From JAGOEX01 sp964630905 (GTDB lineage: Bacteria; UBP6; UBA1177): a DNA stretch of 45,757 bases. This document shows, one piece after another, positions 40,236-45,757 of this stretch. Location: NCBI GenBank assembly GCA_964630905.1, contig CAZVWR010000022.1, positions 1 to 45,757 of the forward strand, given 5' to 3'. The translations under genes and the position numbers were made by a program. Within the stretch, counting starts at the first letter, position 1; each line of letters begins with the position of its first letter. The notes below the pieces were generated by a model. That model was not told the origin of the DNA, searched no databases, and was given only the letters and a program-made list of their open reading frames with translations.

Positions 40236-40998
40236 AATATTTAATGTTTCATACTATACTTTTCTTGAGATGGTGAGAAACAAGGTTCTTTACATTCTTC
40301 TCTTTTTTGCGCTTTTCATTTTTGTTCTCGGTATTGCCATTACTCAGATGACAATAGGCGACGAGCTCAATATTATCAGTGACATAGGGCTTGGAACAAT
40401 TGAAATTTTCTCAACGGTTCTTTCAATATTTTTAGGTATTTCTCTGGTTCAGAAAGAGCTTTCTCTCAAAACTCTTCACCCGTTACTTTCCAGACCTATT
40501 TCAAGAGCCGAATATATTCTCGGGAAATTTTTCGGGATGATCCTCATGATCGTTGTTGAAATCGCGGTAATGTGCCTGATTTTTGCCGCACTGCTTTTTG
40601 TTTACGGCGGAATTGACAGATTTGTCGGTTATATGCCGGCAGTTTATACAATATTCCTCCAGACTTCAACTATAATTGCTGTTGCCGTTCTCTGTTCAAC
40701 TTTGACCGAACCTGCGGTTGCGGCAATGCTCACCATTTCTTTTTATCTTACCGGTGCAACATCATATAATCTGGTTTATGCGATTACAAGCAGGACTTCT
40801 GAAACGATGGCAAAGGTCATAACAACCCTCCGCTATATTCTTCCCGATTTCAGACATTTCAATATCAAAGACAACCTTGTTTATGGCAGAGGACTTGAAG
40901 ATCTGAGCATCGGGTTTGCTTCGTTTTATGCCCTTTTCATTGTTTTGATAGTACTGTCGTTAGCGATAATACTTTTTAATTCTAAAGAGATCAATTGA
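40228..40998 (+). CDS. ABC-2 type permease
   Basis: A 256-residue inner-membrane protein with six predicted helices, partner of the ATPase before it. ATG at 40228 has GGAG seven bases upstream. After a short cytoplasmic N-terminus (VSYYTFLEMVRNKVLYIL) the typical coupling region LHPLLSRPISRAEYILGKF appears between helices 2 and 3, as in NosY-like permeases. Its stop shares ATGA with the lipoprotein gene that follows, so the three genes form a translationally coupled operon. Confidence 0.88.
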   Translation: MNRIFNVSYYTFLEMVRNKVLYILLFFALFIFVLGIAITQMTIGDELNIISDIGLGTIEIFSTVLSIFLGISLVQKELSLKTLHPLLSRPISRAEYILGKFFGMILMIVVEIAVMCLIFAALLFVYGGIDRFVGYMPAVYTIFLQTSTIIAVAVLCSTLTEPAVAAMLTISFYLTGATSYNLVYAITSRTSETMAKVITTLRYILPDFRHFNIKDNLVYGRGLEDLSIGFASFYALFIVLIVLSLAIILFNSKEIN

Positions 40999-42461
40999 TG
41001 CGCAAGCTTTTTGTTTTACTTGTTTTTACTTTTGCTGCCGCATGTTCAGAAAATTCCACAAGCCGCCCTTTTCCCGATGAGTCCGCCAACAGCGATCCTG
41101 ATGTTGTTGAAGAGACTGACGACCAGACCATAATAGAGCAGGATGATGAGATTGAGGTTGATGATGAAACTGAACTGCCTGATATTATTGATGAAGAGAT
41201 AGTTGATGAAGAACCTGATGAAGGGCCAAAAGAATGGGTTCCGGTCGAGCCGCAAAGAAAAGAGCAGGGGATTTACACAATTGTCTGGCTTAAAGGAACG
41301 CCTTTTGACATGGGTTTCCAGCATGGAACTCTTTTGAAGAACGAGCTCCAGAACGGTTTGGCAAATTCTGAATATATCAAGGAACTTAAATGGCAGATAA
41401 GTCTTGCATCACTTGCTAAAATTGATGATATTGCACAGAATAACAGCTATTCTGATATAGTTCAGGAGTGTGAAGGGATGGTTGCGGCGGCTGGGGACAT
41501 TGGATGGACGATGGAGCTTTGTCTCATTGCCAATTTCGGCGATGTTATCGTTGAGTGGCTTGACAGCGTTGTTCCGATGACTCTGAAGATGAAAAGACCG
41601 GGATGTTCACAGTTTATTGTGAGTGGTGAAGCTACTTCTGACGGTCGGACTTATCACGGAAGACTTCTTGACTGGGATGAAGTTGATTTTCTTTTGTGGT
41701 ATCCGGTTATTTTTATCAGACAGCCAATTGACGGAATTCCACATGTCTATGTCGGTTTTCCGGGAAATCTGAGTCCTTATTCAGGGATGAATATTGCAGG
41801 AATTTCAGGAGCTTCCAATGAGTCTGACCCTTTTAACATGGATCAGCAGAGTCTTACGGGAAGAAGTCATGTCCAGATGCTTGGACAGATTTTAAAAAGA
41901 TCATCAACGCTTGATGAAGCCAACCAGTTCATTTTAAAAGAAAAACATATGAGTGTTGAGCAGTTCGGCATTGCCGATGCAAATGCCGGGATGGGTGCCA
42001 ACTTTGAAATGACCGCATCAACCGTTGCAAAACGGGCAATGAACAGAGGAGCCGTATGGTTTTCAAACCATTTTGTTGACCCTTCAACTAAGGATCTCGA
42101 TGCAGAACCGGCAGGAAGTTCATCGCTCAAACGGTTTAAACGGCTTGAACAGCTTATATCAAAAGAGGGCGAATATTCCATTCACGGAATGCTCAACCCA
42201 GCCGCAATGGTAAATGTTTTAAGGGACAGAGTTGACCCGGACACAATGATCGAAAGTCCTCTTGGAACTCTTGATGATGACAGCTCTCTTGCCACAAACG
42301 GAGCAATTTACGCAATAATTTTTGATCCCGGCAATCTTTTTTTCTGGGTCGCCGCAGGAAAAATACCTGTACCTGAAGAAACTTTCACCGGTTTTTCATT
42401 AGGCGAACTCCTCAATCTTCCCGGTGCAAAACCAGTTGAACCAAAAGTACTCGGGCAATAA
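40998..42461 (+). CDS. C45-type acyltransferase/amidohydrolase lipoprotein
   Basis: A 487-residue lipoprotein, signal peptide ending in FAAAC. The start overlaps the permease stop. An acidic linker (to about residue 75) precedes a domain resembling the acyl-CoA:6-aminopenicillanate acyltransferase family (peptidase C45, Ntn hydrolases): IVWLKGTPFDMGFQHG at its start, then the putative nucleophile C203 in RPGCSQF, followed by GRTYHGRLLDWD and GMNIAGISGASNES. Family members self-cleave before the cysteine to expose it as an N-terminal nucleophile and act on amide bonds of acylated amines or peptides. Coupling to an ABC exporter suggests processing of the exported molecule outside the cytoplasm (inference). 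Some related proteins are uncharacterised C45 autoproteolytic hydrolases. Confidence 0.7.
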   Translation: MRKLFVLLVFTFAAACSENSTSRPFPDESANSDPDVVEETDDQTIIEQDDEIEVDDETELPDIIDEEIVDEEPDEGPKEWVPVEPQRKEQGIYTIVWLKGTPFDMGFQHGTLLKNELQNGLANSEYIKELKWQISLASLAKIDDIAQNNSYSDIVQECEGMVAAAGDIGWTMELCLIANFGDVIVEWLDSVVPMTLKMKRPGCSQFIVSGEATSDGRTYHGRLLDWDEVDFLLWYPVIFIRQPIDGIPHVYVGFPGNLSPYSGMNIAGISGASNESDPFNMDQQSLTGRSHVQMLGQILKRSSTLDEANQFILKEKHMSVEQFGIADANAGMGANFEMTASTVAKRAMNRGAVWFSNHFVDPSTKDLDAEPAGSSSLKRFKRLEQLISKEGEYSIHGMLNPAAMVNVLRDRVDPDTMIESPLGTLDDDSSLATNGAIYAIIFDPGNLFFWVAAGKIPVPEETFTGFSLGELLNLPGAKPVEPKVLGQ

Positions 42462-42638
42462 TTAACCTTTGCTTTTGGCCGGGGAATTTAATTTACAGCT
42501 TAAAAACTTGCAAATTGACTGAATTTGTAGAAATTTTGTCATTGAATTGACCAAATTAATCAAGATTGGGGCAATATTTTTGTTTATACCGCAAAACTTT
42601 CTTGAATTTGTGCTGTGATGAGATAGGAGAAGAAATAA

Positions 42639-43646
42639 ATGACTGAGATTAAAGTGTTTTCAATTAAAACCGCCACAATGGAAGAATGGCGTGATTATCA
42701 TAAGATTAAACAGCAATATTTCATGGAACTGTTTCCTGATGATGATCCGGTGGAGCTGGATACTTTTATGGTTTCTGAAAAAGGCTGGCTGAGCAGTGAC
42801 TACTGTTTCAATTTGACTGTTCTTGCCTATAAATTCGGCAAGATAGCAGGATTGGGTGCTTTAACAAAATTTAGTGGTGATTCTCAGGTTACTGCCAACA
42901 TAATTGTGCTTCCTGAATATAGAAAAAAAGGTGTGGGAAGTGAATTGTTGAAGAAATTATGCGAAGAAGCTGTTTCTTTAGAGTTCAAAACATTCTTCTT
43001 TTCCACTGTTGACATAATCCCGTCAGGTGAGAACTTTTTAATGAAAAACGGAGCAAAAAAAGGAATAATACAGAAAGGAAATCAAGTGCTTATAAAAGAT
43101 CTTGATGAGAATTTGATGCGTAAGTGGGTGGATGATGGAAACAGCCCGGAATATGAATCCGGAGTCTGGATTAATGAAATTCCTGAAGAACACCTTGAGA
43201 AATATTCTGCGGCTTATAACAGCATAAACGATGCTCCGCACGGTGATCTGGATAATGTAATAACTGAAATGACACCGGATTCGATGAGGAAGCTGGTAAA
43301 AGGAATTGTCGATGGAAAAGATGAAATTATTATTGCATGGGTTAGAGATAAAAATAGCGGTGAGTTCGCTGCAATATCAGATGTCATTATCTACATTACA
43401 AAGAAATATGCTGCTTTCCAGAACAACACTTTGACTGTGCCGAAGTATCGCAAAAACGGCTTTGGCAAGCTCGTTAAAGCACTCAACGCTCTTTATCTGA
43501 TTGATTGCAGACCGAATGTCAGATTCATCAGAACATCAAACGCCAATGTGAATGAAGCAATGCTTGCCATAAACGAAAAAATGGGATTCAAACAGTACCA
43601 GACACATACATTCTGGGAACTGGAAGTTGAGGAAAAAGTGAAGTAG
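42639..43646 (+). CDS. tandem GNAT-domain acetyltransferase
   Basis: A 335-residue protein made of two GNAT folds. The acetyl-CoA-binding motif A appears twice: VLPEYRKKGVGSELLKKL near residue 90 and VPKYRKNGFGKLVKAL near 270. AGGAG lies nine bases before the ATG. Double-GNAT proteins include MshD and several aminoglycoside- or peptide-modifying enzymes, but neither substrate nor subfamily is clear. First gene of a group read with another GNAT protein, a methyltransferase and a HAD hydrolase. The 177 bases upstream are AT-rich with several AATTGAC words and no promoter I would call. Confidence 0.8.
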   Translation: MTEIKVFSIKTATMEEWRDYHKIKQQYFMELFPDDDPVELDTFMVSEKGWLSSDYCFNLTVLAYKFGKIAGLGALTKFSGDSQVTANIIVLPEYRKKGVGSELLKKLCEEAVSLEFKTFFFSTVDIIPSGENFLMKNGAKKGIIQKGNQVLIKDLDENLMRKWVDDGNSPEYESGVWINEIPEEHLEKYSAAYNSINDAPHGDLDNVITEMTPDSMRKLVKGIVDGKDEIIIAWVRDKNSGEFAAISDVIIYITKKYAAFQNNTLTVPKYRKNGFGKLVKALNALYLIDCRPNVRFIRTSNANVNEAMLAINEKMGFKQYQTHTFWELEVEEKVK

Positions 43647-43663
43647 TTGAAAAGGAGAAATAA

Positions 43664-44449
43664 ATGCCGGACATCAAAATCATTGATCTGACTCCGGAAA
43701 ATATCGCGGATTATGGTGTCTGCGGATATAAGGATGTGAAAAAGCATCTGGAATTGCGCAATAAAATTAAATGGTTCAGCGAATACTATCCAAAAGGGTT
43801 GAGGATTAAGATCGTTTTTTCGCACACAGGCGGATATCAGGGGATGATCGAGTATGTTCCGGGAGAATATGCACACCGTCCGGTTGATGCGAAAGGATAT
43901 TTATTCATTCACTGCGTTTTTGTCGGATTTAAAATGGAATTTAAGGGAAAAGGTTACGCTTCTTTGCTGATTGATGAATGTATTAAAGAGGCGAAAGAGA
44001 AAAGAATGTCCGGTGTCGCTGTCGTTACCAGAAAAGGTTCTTTCATGGCTGACAGTCCGATATTTCTGAAAAAAGGTTTTCAGATCGCTGACATTGCAAA
44101 ACCCGATTTTGAACTGCTTGTGAAAAAGTTTGATGAATCATCCATTGATCCAAAGTTCAAACTTGGAGATCCATCAGTTTTCGGTGAAGGACTTACAATA
44201 CTCAGGTCATATCAGTGTCCCTACACAGAAAAGAATGTCAGAAGCATTCTGGAAACCGCAAAAAAGAAATTTCATCTAAAAACAACGCTGATAGATGTGA
44301 ATGACCCTGTCACTGCTCAGAATTCGCCATCACCTTTCGGCACTTTCTGCATGGTCTACAACGGCAGGATAATAAGCCATCATCCAGTCAGCAACACAAG
44401 ATTTGAGAATATTATGAGCAAGTACTTTCATGAAGGTTTTAAAGAATGA
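43664..44449 (+). CDS. GNAT acetyltransferase with YoaP-like C-terminal domain
   Basis: A 261-residue protein. Residues about 1-145 are a GNAT fold with motif A FKGKGYASLLIDECIKEA; the C-terminal part (about 170-261) resembles the YoaP-like domain, with CPYTEKNV and FGTFCMVYNGRIISHHPVS. This matches the overall plan of Bacillus YoaP, a putative acetyltransferase of unknown substrate. The start follows AAGGAG by seven bases, 17 bases after the previous stop, and the end shares ATGA with the methyltransferase gene. Confidence 0.8.
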   Translation: MPDIKIIDLTPENIADYGVCGYKDVKKHLELRNKIKWFSEYYPKGLRIKIVFSHTGGYQGMIEYVPGEYAHRPVDAKGYLFIHCVFVGFKMEFKGKGYASLLIDECIKEAKEKRMSGVAVVTRKGSFMADSPIFLKKGFQIADIAKPDFELLVKKFDESSIDPKFKLGDPSVFGEGLTILRSYQCPYTEKNVRSILETAKKKFHLKTTLIDVNDPVTAQNSPSPFGTFCMVYNGRIISHHPVSNTRFENIMSKYFHEGFKE

Positions 44450-45120
44450 ATAACAGCTATAAAACTTGGTATGAAGGTCATGATCAGGCATATAAAAAAC
44501 GCAAAGCTTCCGGATACACCGGCTGGGATAATTCTGATGGAACAGTCAGTAATATTTCTAATTTTCTCGATGCTTTTGCCAATCCGCATGTTCCTAAATC
44601 CGGCTTGGTGCTGGAGCTTGGCTGCGGTGCCGGAGACATAAGCATTGCTCTTGCCCGGCTCGGCTACTCTCTGACTGGCATTGATATATCGGAAACTGCG
44701 ATATCCTGGGCAAAAGATAAGGCTGAAACATCAGGTTTACAAATTGATTTTAAAACTTGCAATGTGCTTGATATTTCACTTTTTGCTGACAACTACTTTG
44801 ATATTGTTCTGGATAGCCATTGTTTTCACTGCATTATCGGTGATGATAGACAGAAATTTTTAAAAGAGGCACGGCGGGTACTTAAAAAAGACGGTCTATT
44901 TATCAGTGGAACAATGTGCGGTGATTTCGATGCCGTTAATGATGCTGAAAACAGGCTGATTATTGTTCAAGGTATTGCCACCCGCTATATTGGCAAACCC
45001 GAAGCAATAATTGGTGAAATAATGACTGCCGGATTCTCAGTTTATGATTCAAAGATTCTTGAGAAGAAAAATAATAACGATTGCGACGAACTATTTGTCT
45101 GGGCGGTAAAATTTGAATGA
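44446..45120 (+). CDS. class I SAM-dependent methyltransferase
   Basis: A 224-residue enzyme that transfers a methyl group from S-adenosylmethionine. Motif I is LVLELGCGAGD near residue 58, followed by GIDISETAISWA (acidic ribose-binding residue), DFKTCNVLDI and YFDIVLDSHCFHCI. The fold belongs to the Methyltransf_11/25 group; the substrate is unknown. The N-terminus, WYEGHDQAYKKRKASGYTGWD, is typical of small-molecule methyltransferases, not RNA ones. Coupled to the YoaP-like gene through a 4-base overlap. Confidence 0.85.
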   Translation: MNNSYKTWYEGHDQAYKKRKASGYTGWDNSDGTVSNISNFLDAFANPHVPKSGLVLELGCGAGDISIALARLGYSLTGIDISETAISWAKDKAETSGLQIDFKTCNVLDISLFADNYFDIVLDSHCFHCIIGDDRQKFLKEARRVLKKDGLFISGTMCGDFDAVNDAENRLIIVQGIATRYIGKPEAIIGEIMTAGFSVYDSKILEKKNNNDCDELFVWAVKFE

Positions 45121-45215
45121 ATTTCAGGATAATTGTAGAAGAAAACGGAGAATTCCTGATGATGAGAGGATTGAAAAATGCCGGAAATGAAAAAACTGAT
45201 CGCTTGGGATTTTGA
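45117..45215 (+). CDS. possible 32-residue mini-ORF
   Basis: ATG at 45117 overlaps the methyltransferase stop in ATGA, the pattern used by its neighbours, and reads MNFRIIVEENGEFLMMRGL before stopping at 45215, inside the next gene in another frame. It could be a remnant of a gene or a leader that couples translation to the HAD gene. There is no homology I can claim. Confidence 0.2.
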   Translation: MNFRIIVEENGEFLMMRGLKNAGNEKTDRLGF

Positions 45216-45757
45216 TAAGACTTTAGCTGAAAGAAAAAATGGAATGTGGGCTCAGACTTTGTCTGAAATTGCTTTCGATAAAGCTGGTGTGAAAATTTCT
45301 CAGGAGAAGTTCATACCTTTTCTTCAGGAAGGTTTTTTCTGGCACAACTGGGAGAAACCGCATACACATATCAGAACGGCAGATGATTGGTGGGAAAAAA
45401 TGCATCCGGTTTTTGAAAATGGGTTGAAAAAGAATGGAGTTGAAAGTGTTTTAGCAGAATTTGTCAGAGAATATTATACCAATCCTGTCAAATGGAATCT
45501 GATTGATTCAGCAGAAGAGGTTCTTAAACATTTTGAGGGAAGCAACTTTTATCAGGTTGTTCTGTCAAATCATGTCCCGGAGCTGGAGAAATTGATTATC
45601 AGTCTTGGAATCAGGCGTTTTTTTGAGAAAATCTACAATTCAGCTTTTACGGGTTATGAAAAACCGCATCATCAGTCGTTTGCAATGATAAAGAACGATT
45701 TTCCTGAAGTGGAAGAATTCTGGATGGTTGGAGACAGTGTGACAGTGGATATGAAAG
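45178..45757 (+). CDS. HAD-family hydrolase, 3' end missing
   Basis: The frame is open to the right edge; 193 residues are visible. Motif I DFDKTLAE, motif II VVLSNH, a lysine in YEKPHHQ for motif III, and GDSVTVD for motif IV give a complete HAD active site, so few residues are missing. GAGG lies eight bases before the ATG at 45178. The helical cap between motifs I and II (WWEKMHPVFENGLKKNG) suits a phosphoglycolate-phosphatase-like (class I cap) enzyme. Substrate unknown; likely the last visible gene of the GNAT-methyltransferase operon. Confidence 0.8.
   Translation, partial: MPEMKKLIAWDFDKTLAERKNGMWAQTLSEIAFDKAGVKISQEKFIPFLQEGFFWHNWEKPHTHIRTADDWWEKMHPVFENGLKKNGVESVLAEFVREYYTNPVKWNLIDSAEEVLKHFEGSNFYQVVLSNHVPELEKLIISLGIRRFFEKIYNSAFTGYEKPHHQSFAMIKNDFPEVEEFWMVGDSVTVDMK

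Noticed and set aside
1..45757. CRISPR array, tRNA, rRNA, toxin-antitoxin pair or phage genes
   Set aside because: None seen on either strand; the only regular repeats are the two-copy ones listed and protein-coding repeats.

Overview
The window looks like a piece of chromosome from an uncultured, fairly AT-rich diderm (Gram-negative) bacterium. A TonB-dependent receptor, several outer-membrane beta-barrels and eight lipoproteins with clear lipoboxes show the double membrane. MopE-type metal-binding repeats and short cysteine-rich repeats after the lipid anchor are seen in Myxococcota, former Deltaproteobacteria and related environmental lineages. That placement is a guess; no rRNA, tRNA or ribosomal protein gene is present to fix it. 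Genes are packed tightly, with several overlapping convergent stops, and most starts carry GGAG or AGG about 5-8 bases upstream.

Left part (1-10.2 kb). An IS1380-type transposase runs in from the left edge. Its element appears to have removed the front of a phosphate-selective-porin-like gene, of which only the C-terminal barrel remains. Next come a purple-acid-phosphatase-like lipoprotein, a TonB receptor, a CrtI-like FAD oxidoreductase, a PAS histidine kinase and a PhoD-like phosphatase lipoprotein. Porin remnant, receptor and two exported phosphoesterases suggest capture of phosphate esters outside the cell (inference).

Middle (10.3-27.9 kb). An EAL phosphodiesterase is followed by a compact minus-strand operon: outer-membrane barrel, short-chain dehydrogenase, family 2 glycosyltransferase, HAD phosphatase. 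A second barrel gene stands divergent to a tandem pair of paralogous lipoproteins with long glycine-rich tails. Then come a Rep/UvrD helicase, a 644-base non-coding stretch holding two diverged copies of one sequence exactly 294 bases apart, a DnaQ-like exonuclease, glycogen phosphorylase, a secreted MopE-repeat protein, a NagZ-like GH3 hydrolase and a small unknown.

Right part (27.9-45.8 kb). An exported endonuclease I, a lipoprotein with a small membrane protein, a hybrid histidine kinase, a lipoprotein with an alpha-toroid (terpene-cyclase-like) fold, a calcium/sodium exchanger, a gingipain-like C25 protease and a large unknown lipoprotein are followed by a TetR regulator, an ankyrin protein, an ABC exporter coupled to a C45 acyltransferase-like lipoprotein, and an operon of small-molecule-modifying enzymes (two GNAT proteins, a methyltransferase, a HAD hydrolase cut by the right edge).

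The theme tying the window together is a shared lipoprotein plan: lipid anchor, then a 20-100 residue Asp/Glu-rich linker, then an unrelated catalytic or structural domain. Eight genes follow it. No CRISPR array, tRNA, rRNA, phage or recognised defence system was seen.
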